DNA of 64,000 nt from Paenimyroides marinum (GCF_900108395.1 NZ_FNXE01000006.1:24595-88594); one strand, 5' to 3'; numbered from the stretch's first letter, positions 17,830 to 26,730 are shown. Notes: a model not told the origin generated them from the letters alone. Program-made: numbers and translations.

Positions 17830-18156
17830 ATGAAAGTCAAAGAGAAAAATAACGTGATTGTTTTTAAGAAAAGTAGCGAAGATTTATCTGGATTTGCAGA
17901 GAAAATTTTAGAGCAGCCCCATGTATTTAAAGGCAAAAACGTATTGATTGATTTGGAAGAAATAGCTTTACGACCATCACAGATCATTCCTTTTGAACCA
18001 TTGGCTACACTGCAAAAAGAACAAAAAAAATCGTTTGTCATTGTTGCCGATGTTGATTTTGATGAAATTTCTGAAGAAATCATTGTGGTACCAACCATTC
18101 AAGAAGGTTTTGATATTATTGAAATGGAAGAAATTGAACGAGATTTAGGTTTTTAA
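17830..18156 (+). CDS. STAS-like small protein of unknown function
   Basis: A 108-residue cytoplasmic protein with alternating beta and alpha segments (NVIVFK, KNVLIDLEEI, KSFVIVADV) and an acidic C-terminus. The pattern resembles a STAS or anti-sigma-antagonist-like fold, but there is no recognisable phosphorylated serine motif, so this is only a fold guess. It starts 13 bases after pyrB and probably belongs to that transcript. In related genomes, as I recall, a protein of this kind lies directly before rnz; here a lipoprotein gene separates them. Confidence 0.65.
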   Translation: MKVKEKNNVIVFKKSSEDLSGFAEKILEQPHVFKGKNVLIDLEEIALRPSQIIPFEPLATLQKEQKKSFVIVADVDFDEISEEIIVVPTIQEGFDIIEMEEIERDLGF

Positions 18157-18166
18157 GTTAGATTTG
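18134..18166 (+). promoter_or_regulatory. Promoter of the lipoprotein gene
   Basis: TTG at 18134-18136, a 22-base spacer, then TAGATTTG (18159-18166), consistent with a Bacteroidota promoter. It overlaps the end of the STAS-like gene. It would give a leader of about 32 bases. Confidence 0.4.
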
Positions 18167-18204
18167 ATTGTTATGTTCAATATTTTCTAAACACATACCA
18201 ACAA

Positions 18205-18948
18205 ATGAATATTAGTAAAAAAATAATAACTTCTTCTACTATAATCTTAACCCTATACAGCTGTGGTTTTGATAAATTTGGAGAATGGGATATTTCTGAA
18301 GTATATGCTCAAAAAATTGAAGGAACATCTAAAATTTTATACAAGTATGATGCTTGGGGAGGACGAGATTCTAATGCTAATGGCTTTATTATTTTAGACT
18401 CAACTGAAACTTTTAAAATTGACTTAAATAATGCTTTACCTTTTTATAATCTTTCAGAAATTCCTAACAAATCAAAGATAGAAGGAATTAAACATGAATG
18501 TTATAATTCTTGTTCTGAAGAATATTATAAAACAGAACCTATATTTTCTCCAATGAAAATTGATAATTTTCAATTTAAAGGAATTAATATAAAAAACATT
18601 GTATATCAATATCGTGGAATATCTGAAAGGAATAGAGGTTTAAGAGGTGATTTTGTTTTTGAAAAATTTGTCGAAACAAAAGACAGTATATATTTCTTCA
18701 ATCTTAAAGAAGAAAAATATGTTGATAATAAACATTTAGATGAACTGAAACTAAAAAAAGGAGAGGTTTATCTTAGTGAAAATGAAGCTGGAGAAATCAC
18801 TAAAATTGTGATTAACCAAATAACTTTAAATCCTCGAAATAAAGATATAATTGAAGTATCAACTTATTTTCTTACGTCAAAAAACAAAATAAAAAGTAGT
18901 GATTTTTCTGACAGAGGAATATTTAAGGAAATCAAAATAACAAAATAA
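18205..18948 (+). CDS. Lipoprotein of unknown function
   Basis: A 247-residue protein with a lipoprotein signal: a basic start (MNISKKII), a hydrophobic stretch, and a lipobox-like LTLYSC with the acyl cysteine at about residue 21. The mature part is mainly beta-strand, with paired cysteines in HECYNSCSEE. I do not recognise a family. Codon use is more AT-rich than that of the flanking pyrB and rnz genes, and it has its own promoter and terminator. This suggests an independent insertion between the pyr and rnz genes. Confidence 0.75.
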   Translation: MNISKKIITSSTIILTLYSCGFDKFGEWDISEVYAQKIEGTSKILYKYDAWGGRDSNANGFIILDSTETFKIDLNNALPFYNLSEIPNKSKIEGIKHECYNSCSEEYYKTEPIFSPMKIDNFQFKGINIKNIVYQYRGISERNRGLRGDFVFEKFVETKDSIYFFNLKEEKYVDNKHLDELKLKKGEVYLSENEAGEITKIVINQITLNPRNKDIIEVSTYFLTSKNKIKSSDFSDRGIFKEIKITK

Positions 18949-19011
18949 TACGCTACACAACAAAGCTTTACAAAATAACATTTAGTTCAAAGTTTGTGCC
19001 TTGTAAACCGC

Positions 19012-19037
19012 AAAAGTCAATTTTTATTGGCTTTTTT
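19012..19037 (+). terminator. Terminator of the lipoprotein gene
   Basis: AAAAGTCAAT and ATTGGCTTTT form a 9-bp stem with one G-T pair and a short T loop, followed by more T. It lies about 60 bases after the stop. Confidence 0.65.
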
Positions 19038-19089
19038 GTAATTTAGCAAATAAATTGGTCTTTCACCCAAGACTATTAGTTTAATGTAA

Positions 19090-19995
19090 ATGAAACTTAA
19101 TATTTTAGGTTGCTATTCTGCAACACCCCGCACCATTACCAACCCCACCTCGCAGGTTTTAGAGATAAATAACCAAATGTATCTCATTGATTGTGGTGAA
19201 GGAACCCAGGTGCAGTTGCGCAAACACAAAATCAAGTTTTCAAGAATCAACCAGATATTTATTTCACATTTACATGGCGACCACTTCTTTGGATTAATTG
19301 GTTTAATATCTACTTTTTCTTTATTAAACCGCCCGAATGACCTTCATATTTACGGTCCCAAAGGCATCAAAGAAATCATACTTCTACAAATAAAATTAAG
19401 CAAGTCGTACACGAAATACAACCTGTTTTTTCATGAACTGGAATCTACGGAATCAGAATTGATTTTTGAAGATGATAAAGTAGAAGTACACACCATTCCG
19501 TTAAAGCACAGGGTGTACGCCAATGGATTTTTATTTAAAGAAAAACCAGGTTTACGACGGATAAATATCGATGCTGCACAAGAACAAAATATAGAAGTTT
19601 GTTATTTTAATAAATTAAAGCAAGGCAGTGACTTACAACGTGAAGACGGTACAATCATTAAAAACGAAACGGTAACATTTGATCCACAACCTATACAGTC
19701 GTACGCTTTTTGTTCGGATACTGTTTATAACGAAGAGATTATTCCGTTGATCAAAGAAGTGGACGTATTGTACCACGAAAGCACTTTTTTAGAACGAGAT
19801 ATTGAAAAATGCATTCCCACAGGTCATTCGACCGCGATGCAAGCTGCCGAAATTGCAAAAAAAGCCCATGTTAAAAATCTGATTTTAGGGCATTATTCCA
19901 CAAGGTATCCGGAAATTGAATTGTTTAAAAAAGAAGCCGAGACGGTTTTTCAGCCGGTTCTTTTAGCAGATGACGGTAAAGTATTTAAATTTTAA
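19090..19995 (+). CDS. rnz: Ribonuclease Z
   Basis: A metallo-beta-lactamase-fold endonuclease that trims tRNA 3' ends. The zinc motif HLHGDH is at residues 60-65, with the preceding CGEGTQVQLRKHK segment, and the late ligands are in DVLYHESTF and LILGHYSTRY. Its 301 residues match the short bacterial RNase Z. It begins 52 bases after a terminator, so it has its own promoter, and it is 3 bases from pdxH. Confidence 0.94.
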   Translation: MKLNILGCYSATPRTITNPTSQVLEINNQMYLIDCGEGTQVQLRKHKIKFSRINQIFISHLHGDHFFGLIGLISTFSLLNRPNDLHIYGPKGIKEIILLQIKLSKSYTKYNLFFHELESTESELIFEDDKVEVHTIPLKHRVYANGFLFKEKPGLRRINIDAAQEQNIEVCYFNKLKQGSDLQREDGTIIKNETVTFDPQPIQSYAFCSDTVYNEEIIPLIKEVDVLYHESTFLERDIEKCIPTGHSTAMQAAEIAKKAHVKNLILGHYSTRYPEIELFKKEAETVFQPVLLADDGKVFKF

Positions 19996-19998
19996 GAA

Positions 19999-20643
19999 AT
20001 GAGCGATTTAAGTAATTATAGAAAATCATACGAAAAAAGTGAATTGTTAGAATCGATGATCGATGAAAATCCGATGATGCAGTTTCAAAAATGGTTTTAC
20101 GAAACTGAAGAATTTGGTGGAGTAGAAGAGGTGAACGCTATGACAATTTCAACGATTGGTTTAGACGGGTTTCCAAAATCGCGTGTGGTGTTGTTAAAAA
20201 AATACGATGAATACGGATTTACTTTTGTAACCAATTATGATTCTGAAAAAGGAAAAGCGTTGTTACAAAATCCACAAGTATGTTTGTCTTTTTTCTGGCC
20301 ATCCCTTGAACGGCAGGTTATTATAAAGGGCATCGCCGAAAAACAAACACCAGCTTATTCTGAAGGGTATTTTCATTCACGCCCCAAAGGCAGTCAGTTG
20401 GGAACTGTAGTATCACCACAAAGTCAGGTCATTCCCAACCGCGAATTTTTAGACAGCAAATTAAAAGATTTAGAAAAACAATTTGAAAATGCAGATGTTG
20501 CTAAACCAGAAAACTGGGGTGGTGTCTTGGTAAAACCCGTTTCTATCGAATTCTGGCAAGGTCGTCCTAACCGTTTGCACGATCGCATCAGATACACGCT
20601 TACTCCTTCAGGCAACTGGATTATTGAACGATTAGCACCATAA
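19999..20643 (+). CDS. pdxH: Pyridoxamine 5'-phosphate oxidase
   Basis: An FMN-dependent oxidase producing pyridoxal 5'-phosphate. Seen are FMN-contact segments SRVVLLKKYDEYGFTFVTN, SEKGKAL, and the PLP-binding C-terminal motif EFWQGRPNRLHDRIRY. Length 214 is normal. It is translated with rnz (3-base gap); the functional link is not obvious, though the pair is common in flavobacteria as far as I recall. Confidence 0.95.
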   Translation: MSDLSNYRKSYEKSELLESMIDENPMMQFQKWFYETEEFGGVEEVNAMTISTIGLDGFPKSRVVLLKKYDEYGFTFVTNYDSEKGKALLQNPQVCLSFFWPSLERQVIIKGIAEKQTPAYSEGYFHSRPKGSQLGTVVSPQSQVIPNREFLDSKLKDLEKQFENADVAKPENWGGVLVKPVSIEFWQGRPNRLHDRIRYTLTPSGNWIIERLAP

Positions 20644-20721
20644 CTATACTAATTCAAAAAGGTTCTTAACCTAAATTAAGCATATTGATAGTTAAAATTA
20701 CGAAATTTGTATATCAATATA

Positions 20722-21552
20722 ATGGTTATGAACGAATTAAAAAAATATACAGATCAATTCAAGACACGTGAAAAATTACAACCTGTATTTTTTATCGGTC
20801 ACGGTTCTCCAATGAACGGAATTGAGCAAAATATATTCTCAAAAAAGTGGCAGGAAATTGGAAAATCTATAGATTTACCCTGTGCAGTTTTAGTTGTTTC
20901 AGCTCACTGGTTGTCGCGTGGCACACTTATTACGGCAATGAGCGAGCCTAAAACCATTCATGATTTTGGCGGCTTTCCACAAGAATTATTCGATGTTCAA
21001 TACCCGGCGCCTGGAAGTCCGTTTTTAGCTGAGGAAACGACAAAATTAATTACTTCTACAAATGTTGGTTTAGACCATGATTGGGGATTAGATCACGGTA
21101 CCTGGACGGTTGTTCGGCACATGTTTCCCGATGCCAACGTGCCTGTTTTACAATTAAGTATCGATTATTACCAGCCGGCTTCTTATCATTACAATCTGGC
21201 AAAAGAGTTGTATTCACTAAGAAAACGAGGTGTTTTAATTATTGGCAGTGGAAATATGATTCACAACCTTCGCATGATCGATTGGAACAATATGTCAACT
21301 CCGGGCTTTGGTTATGATTGGGCACAATCTTTAAACGAAACCCTTAAAAAGAAAATTATTTCTAAAGAGCATCAATCATTGATTGCTTATCACAGTATGG
21401 GCGAGGCGGCAAAACTGGCAATTCCCACACCGGATCATTATTACCCAATGCTTTACTCACTGGCTTTAATGGACGACAAAGATGATGTGGAAATTTTTAA
21501 TGATGAATACGTTGGCGGTTCATTAAGCATGACCTCCTTCCGTTTTGGATAA
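20722..21552 (+). CDS. DODA-type extradiol aromatic ring-opening dioxygenase (YgiD-like)
   Basis: A class III extradiol dioxygenase-fold enzyme related to E. coli YgiD, which opens L-DOPA. Zinc/iron ligands are expected in FFIGHGSPMN, VVSAHWLSRG and DHGTWTVVRHMFP, all present. I chose the ATG at 20722; the ATG two codons further is equally possible, while the reading frame upstream only offers TTG. The product is ~275 residues, close to YgiD. The physiological substrate in this organism is unknown. Confidence 0.85.
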   Translation: MVMNELKKYTDQFKTREKLQPVFFIGHGSPMNGIEQNIFSKKWQEIGKSIDLPCAVLVVSAHWLSRGTLITAMSEPKTIHDFGGFPQELFDVQYPAPGSPFLAEETTKLITSTNVGLDHDWGLDHGTWTVVRHMFPDANVPVLQLSIDYYQPASYHYNLAKELYSLRKRGVLIIGSGNMIHNLRMIDWNNMSTPGFGYDWAQSLNETLKKKIISKEHQSLIAYHSMGEAAKLAIPTPDHYYPMLYSLALMDDKDDVEIFNDEYVGGSLSMTSFRFG

Positions 21553-21557
21553 AATGG

Positions 21558-21565
21558 TATATTTG
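21558..21565 (+). promoter_or_regulatory. -7 box before the esterase gene
   Basis: TATATTTG matches TAnnTTTG and lies 13 bases before the ATG at 21579. No -33 TTG at proper spacing. Confidence 0.35.
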
Positions 21566-21578
21566 TCAAAAATTGCAG

Positions 21579-22262
21579 ATGAAATCTATTATAACTATTC
21601 TTTTTATCGTTTTAAGCTCGAATATTTTTGCACAACCTAAAACGGTTTTAAACCAGACAGCGTATGATTTTTGGCTGAATGAGCCCAATGAACTTACTGA
21701 AAAAATGCCCTTGATTGTCTTTCTTCACGGCAAAAGTTTGTCCGGTACCGATATTAATCGTGTGAAACGCTATGGCGCTTTAAAAGGAATTGAAAAAGGA
21801 TTGAATATACCTGCTTATCTGGTAGCTCCGCAATTACCTTCAGGACCCTGGAATGCTGATAAAATTGATGAAATTGTCAGTTATATGATTAAAAATCACA
21901 GTATTGATGAATCTCGAATTTATGTTACTGGTATGAGTTTAGGATCTTACGGAACCATGAAATATGTTGGGCAATATCCTGACAGAATAGCAGCTGCCGT
22001 ATCGATTTGTGGTGGTGGCGATGTAAACGATGCTTGTAATTTAGCTCAAGTTCCCATAAAAGTAATTCATGGTGATAAAGATTTCATTGTTCCACTTTCT
22101 GAATCAAAAAAAATTGTCAATGCCATAAAGAAATGCAACAATCAGGCACCGGTTGAATTTGAGATTGTTAAAGGCGGAAATCATGGCAGTGTAGAAGATT
22201 TATACCGCCATAAAGAATTGTATGATTGGTTATTACAGCATACAAAAGAAAATAATTTGTAA
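21579..22262 (+). CDS. Secreted alpha/beta-hydrolase (esterase/peptidase-like)
   Basis: A 227-residue hydrolase with a cleavable signal peptide (MKSIITILFIVLSSNIFAQ). The nucleophile elbow is GMSLGS near residue 127; the acid is probably in HGDKDFIVP and the histidine in KGGNHGSVEDLY near the C-terminus. The oxyanion region LIVFLHGKSLSG is typical of dienelactone-hydrolase and prolyl-oligopeptidase-like esterases. The start is the ATG at 21579 because a signal peptide begins there. Substrate unknown. Confidence 0.85.
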   Translation: MKSIITILFIVLSSNIFAQPKTVLNQTAYDFWLNEPNELTEKMPLIVFLHGKSLSGTDINRVKRYGALKGIEKGLNIPAYLVAPQLPSGPWNADKIDEIVSYMIKNHSIDESRIYVTGMSLGSYGTMKYVGQYPDRIAAAVSICGGGDVNDACNLAQVPIKVIHGDKDFIVPLSESKKIVNAIKKCNNQAPVEFEIVKGGNHGSVEDLYRHKELYDWLLQHTKENNL

Positions 22263-22275
22263 TAATAATCTTTTT

Positions 22276-22707
22276 TTATTTTTTGAACAATTTATACTGC
22301 AACTTTTTAAAAACCAATTGGTCAACAGGTAAAGAAAAAGGATTTTCTCCGTCAATTGCTATCCAGCTAACCTCCTGAATATTCGTATCTAAAATTTGTA
22401 AATTGTCACTATCCAAAATAGTTGCGTAGAAATACAACATTAAAAGTTGTTTGTTATCTTTTGCCAATGATTTTACAAAATGTTCCTGAATATAGAAAGC
22501 GTCACCCACTTCAATTTGTAAATTGAGTTCTTCTTTAAATTCGCGTTTCAAACATTCAGCGGTACCTTCTCCAAATTCCAATCCACCGCCGGGTAGTTTT
22601 GTTACCATTTTTCCGGCAAATGGTTCTTTTAATGTTAAAAGTTTATTGTTTAAAATGCACAACGCATAGACACGGACATTAAATCCTTTTAAATTTTGAA
22701 TTTCCAT
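22276..22707 (-). CDS. NUDIX hydrolase
   Basis: A 143-residue Nudix-fold pyrophosphatase. The box follows GX5EX7REUXEEXGU at residues 41-63 (GGLEFGEGTAECLKREFKEE then LNL); the final glycine is replaced by N62. Substrates of such small Nudix proteins (nucleotide sugars, NADH, oxidised dNTPs) cannot be predicted. The gene is convergent with the esterase gene at 13 bases, with no hairpin between them. Confidence 0.88.
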   Translation of the reverse strand: MEIQNLKGFNVRVYALCILNNKLLTLKEPFAGKMVTKLPGGGLEFGEGTAECLKREFKEELNLQIEVGDAFYIQEHFVKSLAKDNKQLLMLYFYATILDSDNLQILDTNIQEVSWIAIDGENPFSLPVDQLVFKKLQYKLFKK

Positions 22708-22803
22708 TGTTCAAAATTAAAACATTTGTTGAATTGTTCATTGCTTGATTTCAAAAAATAATATCGGTGAATTAAACGATATTTATAATTATAGGGTTTT
22801 AAA

Positions 22804-22838
22804 CAGATATTTTTAATTATCTGATAAAAAGCAGATAA
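22804..22838. promoter_or_regulatory. Three CAGATA half-sites upstream of satD (candidate operator)
   Basis: CAGATA (22804), TATCTG (22818-22823) and CAGATAA (22832-22838) make two overlapping inverted repeats, the second being TTATCTG-N8-CAGATAA. They lie 45-80 bases before the satD start. Binding of a regulator is inferred. Confidence 0.35.
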
Positions 22839-22882
22839 AATTATTGTTTCTAAACCTAAAAATAAATATATTTACTAAAAAA

Positions 22883-23497
22883 ATGATTGCAATAATAACA
22901 GGCGATGTTGTCCATTCTCGTTCATTAGCACCTGAAAAATGGCTGAATCACTTAAAAAAAGGATTGATGTTGTTCGGAAATCCACCCGCTGATTGGGAAA
23001 TTTACCGGGGAGACGGTTTTCAGTTAAAAACATCGTGTCAGGAAGCTTTGTTACATGCTATTTTACTAAAAGCGTGGATTAAACATTTCAAAGAAATTGA
23101 TGTTAGATTAAGTATTGGCATTGGCAAAGAAACTTTTGTTGGAACTAAAGTTACAGAAGGTAATGGAACTGCTTTTGAGCTTTCGGGCGAAGGATTTGAT
23201 GCGTTAGAAAAGAAAAATTTAATTTTACTTACCGAAGATAAATTGCTGAACGACACTTTTAGGGTAGTTATTGATTTAGCTTTGTTGGTGATGGATAAAT
23301 GGACAGAAAAATCTGCTGAAGTTCTGTTCATCAAATTAAGAAATCCTAAGTTGAATCAAACCAAAATTGCTCAAATGCTCAATAAAAAACAAGGTACTAT
23401 TAGCGAGGCACTAAAAAGGGGCGGTTATGATGAAATTGAACAACTTATAAATTTTTACAACCAAATAATGAAACAGTATGTGGCTACTTCTTCTTAA
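22883..23497 (+). CDS. SatD-family protein with C-terminal helix-turn-helix
   Basis: Residues 1-~150 show the SatD pattern: an N-terminal IITGDVVHSR, then IYRGDGFQ and VRLSIGIGKE, similar to nucleotide-cyclase-like folds. Residues ~160-190 contain a helix-turn-helix (TKIAQMLNKKQGTISEALKRG). The start at 22883 gives 204 residues; an upstream in-frame TTG would add a poorly conserved tail. It overlaps the DUF3307 gene by 20 bases, which is strong coupling. SatD is associated with sensitivity to acid and stress in streptococci; in Bacteroidota the role is not established. Confidence 0.82.
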   Translation: MIAIITGDVVHSRSLAPEKWLNHLKKGLMLFGNPPADWEIYRGDGFQLKTSCQEALLHAILLKAWIKHFKEIDVRLSIGIGKETFVGTKVTEGNGTAFELSGEGFDALEKKNLILLTEDKLLNDTFRVVIDLALLVMDKWTEKSAEVLFIKLRNPKLNQTKIAQMLNKKQGTISEALKRGGYDEIEQLINFYNQIMKQYVATSS

Positions 23498-24200
23498 ATT
23501 TTTAACGGCGCATTTTTTAGGAGATTTTGTTTTTCAGACCAGAAAAATGGTTCAAAACAAAAAAAAGCCAGTATATTTTTTAGCTCACATTGCTATTCAT
23601 GCATTCTTGCTGTGTGTGTTCTTATTCAATGACAACATGTGGTGGGCAATTATATTTGTGGTTTTGTTTCACGCTTTATTTGATTGGTTAAAATTAAAAC
23701 TGACAAAAAAGATTAAAATTCCAGTCTTATTTTTAGTTGATCAACTACTGCATATTTTAACCATTACTACTGTTTTAATCGTTTTTTCTACTTTAAGAAT
23801 TTCATTCGATTTTATAAATCAACCCGAATTCTGGCTGATTTTAATAGCAATAGTTTTGGTAACTCAGGTAACGGCAGTTTTCATCAGGATTTTGTTGTCG
23901 CCCTATCAAAACCATAAAAAGATTACCCCATTAAATGATACGGATCAAAAAGTATTATTCAACGCAGGAAAATATATTGGAATTTTAGAACGATTATTTA
24001 TTTTTGGCTTCGTAGTGGCAAATTTCTGGGAAGGCATTGGTTTTCTACTCGCCGCAAAATCAATTTTCAGATTTGGAGATTTAAACAATGCTAAAGAACG
24101 TCATTTAACAGAATATGTTTTAATTGGAACTTTCTTAAGTTTTGGTAGTGCTATCGTTGTAGGTCTAATTTTCAATCATGTTATAAAAAATCTGTTATGA
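23478..24200 (+). CDS. DUF3307 membrane protein
   Basis: A 240-residue integral membrane protein with about six hydrophobic helices. The N-terminal helix contains HFLGDFVFQT, followed by HIAIHAFLL and FHALFDWLK, the histidine- and aspartate-bearing membrane segments typical of DUF3307. The partner SatD gene overlaps by 20 bases and the next gene by 4. This SatD-DUF3307 pair is conserved in many bacteria, so the proteins probably work together. The activity is unknown. Confidence 0.82.
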   Translation: MWLLLLKFLTAHFLGDFVFQTRKMVQNKKKPVYFLAHIAIHAFLLCVFLFNDNMWWAIIFVVLFHALFDWLKLKLTKKIKIPVLFLVDQLLHILTITTVLIVFSTLRISFDFINQPEFWLILIAIVLVTQVTAVFIRILLSPYQNHKKITPLNDTDQKVLFNAGKYIGILERLFIFGFVVANFWEGIGFLLAAKSIFRFGDLNNAKERHLTEYVLIGTFLSFGSAIVVGLIFNHVIKNLL

Positions 24201-24556
24201 ATAATATAGAAGACTTTCGCAATTACTGCTTGTCGTTTAAAGGTGTAACCGAAAAATTCCCCTTTGATGAAAGCACATTGGTATTTTACGTCATGAACAA
24301 AATGTTCTGTCTGGTTGATATTGAAGCGTTTGATTATTGCAATTTAAAATGTGATCCTGAGGAAGCGGAAGAATTGCGGGCTCAATACAATGGCATAAAA
24401 CCAGGATACCACATGAGTAAAAAACATTGGAACAGTGTTTATTTTAATAGTGACATTTCTGAAAACCAAATCAAAGAAATGGTCGTAAAGTCTTATGATT
24501 TAGTTGTTAAGGGGTTAACAAAAAAAGACAGAGCTTTGTTAGAAACTATACAATAG
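24197..24556 (+). CDS. MmcQ/YjbR-family DNA-binding-like protein
   Basis: A 119-residue protein of the CyaY-like-fold MmcQ/YjbR family. Matching segments are the N-terminal EDFRNYCLSFKGVTEKFPF, CLVDIEAFDYCNLKCDPEEA, and the C-terminal HMSKKHWNSVYF. Family members are described as DNA-binding, but the function is poorly defined. Its ATG overlaps the DUF3307 stop (ATGA), so it is third in a translationally coupled operon. It is convergent with the SDR gene at 5 bases. Confidence 0.88.
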   Translation: MNNIEDFRNYCLSFKGVTEKFPFDESTLVFYVMNKMFCLVDIEAFDYCNLKCDPEEAEELRAQYNGIKPGYHMSKKHWNSVYFNSDISENQIKEMVVKSYDLVVKGLTKKDRALLETIQ

Positions 24557-24561
24557 AAAAA

Positions 24562-25365
24562 TCAATCCAATAAATACAAATACTCTAAACCATAGCGATC
24601 TGTAATTTTTTTACCACTTACTTTTCGCATATCCGCATTAGGGTTGTCAATAAAATTGGGTAGTGGAGATAAATTTAATTTGTTGGCTTCTCGAGTATAA
24701 AAATCTCTGCGATTGTGTTCTATGGGGGCAACTATATTAAAAATTTCATTGGGAATATTGCTTGTTAGCATGCGCTCCATAAAACGGATAATATCATTTC
24801 TATGTACCATGTTTACAGGATTATTTGCGTCTTCAACAAGGTCTTTCTTTACTATAAATCGCACAGGGTGACGGTCTTCACCAATCAATCCGCCCAAACG
24901 AAGAATGGAAGCATTAAAATTTAGGTTGTTTAAAAGCAATTGTTCAATGGTTACAATTTGTCGATCCATTTCAGAAACCGGGACAATCGGTGTATTTTCA
25001 TCTACTATACCTCTCAGCGAAAGATAAACCGTAGTAGAGCTGGTAAAAATAACTTCTTTAATTTGGTGTTTTTTAATAAATGGAAGAACATATTTTATTT
25101 TATCGACATAATTTTCTTCGATATTTTGTGTTCTTCCGGGTGGAACAGTAATAATCAGCAAATCGGTTTCGGCAAGTAGTTGGTCTAAACCATTATTGGC
25201 GGTATCACCAATGGTTATTAGAAAAGCATCAATATTATTTTCTTTAAAAAACAAAAGTTTTTCTGTTGTTGTGGTCGAAACTTTAACCTGATGTCCGTTG
25301 GCTTTAAGCTGTAAAGCTAACGGGCTGCCCAACCATCCGGCACCGAGTATGCTGATTTTTTTCAT
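24562..25365 (-). CDS. Atypical SDR / NAD(P)-dependent epimerase-like protein
   Basis: An extended Rossmann-fold protein of 267 residues. The dinucleotide motif GAGWLGSPLA begins at residue 8, and ITVPPG and FTSSTTVYLS match the YeeZ-like atypical SDR pattern. The canonical YxxxK active site is not evident, so enzymatic activity is uncertain. It lies 3 bases after kdsA in the same operon; the link with lipopolysaccharide biosynthesis is only positional. Confidence 0.8.
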   Translation of the reverse strand: MKKISILGAGWLGSPLALQLKANGHQVKVSTTTTEKLLFFKENNIDAFLITIGDTANNGLDQLLAETDLLIITVPPGRTQNIEENYVDKIKYVLPFIKKHQIKEVIFTSSTTVYLSLRGIVDENTPIVPVSEMDRQIVTIEQLLLNNLNFNASILRLGGLIGEDRHPVRFIVKKDLVEDANNPVNMVHRNDIIRFMERMLTSNIPNEIFNIVAPIEHNRRDFYTREANKLNLSPLPNFIDNPNADMRKVSGKKITDRYGLEYLYLLD

Positions 25366-25368
25366 AAT

Positions 25369-26187
25369 TTAAAACTGATTGATTGTTTGACGAATGGCAA
25401 CCAGTTTTTTCATTAATGGTTCAAAATAATCTAAATGCAACATATTGGCTCCATCGCTTTTGGCATTTTTAGGATCAAAATGTGTTTCAATAAAAATTCC
25501 ATCTGCTCCTACAGCTATTCCGGCTTTGGCAATTGTTCCAATTAAATCGGGTCTTCCACCGGTTACGCCACTTGTTTGATTGGGTTGTTGTAAAGAGTGG
25601 GTAATGTCTAAAACCGTTGTGGCATATTGCTGCATTGTTGGAATACCACGGTAATCAACAATCATATCCTGATAACCAAACATTGTACCCCGATCGGTTA
25701 ACATAATGTTTTCATTGTTACAGTCTAAAACCTTTTGTACGGCGTGTTTCATACTTTCAGGACTCATAAATTGTCCTTTTTTCAGGTTCACTGTTTTGCC
25801 TGTTTTCGCAGCTGCTACAACCAAATCGGTCTGGCGGACTAAAAATGCAGGAATCTGTAAGACATCAACATAAGCGGCAGCCATTTCGGCATCGCTGCTT
25901 TCGTGTATATCGGTAACGGTTGGTACATTAAATTCTTTAGAAACTTTTTCAAGGATTTTCAGTGCTTTTTCATCTCCAATTCCGGTAAATGAATCAATTC
26001 GTGAACGATTAGCTTTTTTAAAAGACCCTTTAAAAACCAATGGTATTTTTAAATGATCGGTAATAGTAACTAATTTTTCGGCAATTTTAAAAGCCATTTC
26101 TTCTCCTTCAACGGCACACGGTCCTGCCAGTACAAAAAAATTGTTGCTGTCAAGGTTTTTAATATTGGGTATGTTTTGTAAGTTCAT
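25369..26187 (-). CDS. kdsA: 3-deoxy-8-phosphooctulonate synthase
   Basis: KdsA condenses arabinose-5-phosphate with phosphoenolpyruvate, the first committed step of Kdo synthesis for the LPS inner core. Family segments are FVLAGPCAVEGEEMA, KGSFKKANRSR, LKKGQFMSPESM, LTDRGTMFGYQDMIVDYRG and GADGIFIETHFDP. Length is 272. Its ATG overlaps the stop of the DUF4199 gene by one base (TAATG). It shows that the organism makes Kdo-containing LPS, consistent with the lptD gene at 47.8-50.5 kb. Confidence 0.95.
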   Translation of the reverse strand: MNLQNIPNIKNLDSNNFFVLAGPCAVEGEEMAFKIAEKLVTITDHLKIPLVFKGSFKKANRSRIDSFTGIGDEKALKILEKVSKEFNVPTVTDIHESSDAEMAAAYVDVLQIPAFLVRQTDLVVAAAKTGKTVNLKKGQFMSPESMKHAVQKVLDCNNENIMLTDRGTMFGYQDMIVDYRGIPTMQQYATTVLDITHSLQQPNQTSGVTGGRPDLIGTIAKAGIAVGADGIFIETHFDPKNAKSDGANMLHLDYFEPLMKKLVAIRQTINQF

Positions 26188-26711
26188 TATTTTCTTTTTT
26201 TAGTGTTATTCACAACTATATTTGTTGTATTAGGATTTGATTTTGTTTTAAAAACCCAGGCATATAATGCCGCATATATTACTCCTAAAGACAGGCTGTT
26301 CATCACACCTTGGCGAATAGCAAAGTTTATATTGTGTATCAATTCTAAACTTTCGCGTGTTTGTCTGCCTTTTGCCATTTGATATTCGATCATATTATTA
26401 AAATAATCCGGAGAAATATTCTCGTAAATAATATATTGTGCAATAGGACTTAAAATGGTTAGTAAACCGGTTAATATCAGTCCAAACTTAAAAGCACTTT
26501 TAAATTCCCATACGGCGCCTTTACCTAAAGATTTTTTTTTATCAACAAAAGCAATTGCCCACAAAAAAGTTAAAATAACGTAATAAATTGCAGGTATTAA
26601 AATATTGCTGAAATCTTTATGATAACCTAAAGCCTGTTTTAAGGCAGCCCATAAGCATGTAAAAGCAGTAATAATGCCTGCCCATTTAAGTTCGATACCT
26701 ATTTTGTTCAT
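26187..26711 (-). CDS. DUF4199 membrane protein
   Basis: A 174-residue protein with four predicted TM helices (about 12-30, 40-55, 74-95, 140-160), the typical DUF4199 layout of Bacteroidota. It has no catalytic signature. It is the first gene of an operon with kdsA and the SDR gene and shares one base with kdsA. Function unknown. Confidence 0.8.
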   Translation of the reverse strand: MNKIGIELKWAGIITAFTCLWAALKQALGYHKDFSNILIPAIYYVILTFLWAIAFVDKKKSLGKGAVWEFKSAFKFGLILTGLLTILSPIAQYIIYENISPDYFNNMIEYQMAKGRQTRESLELIHNINFAIRQGVMNSLSLGVIYAALYAWVFKTKSNPNTTNIVVNNTKKRK

Positions 26712-26730
26712 TGTACTTTAAAAGTTTTAA

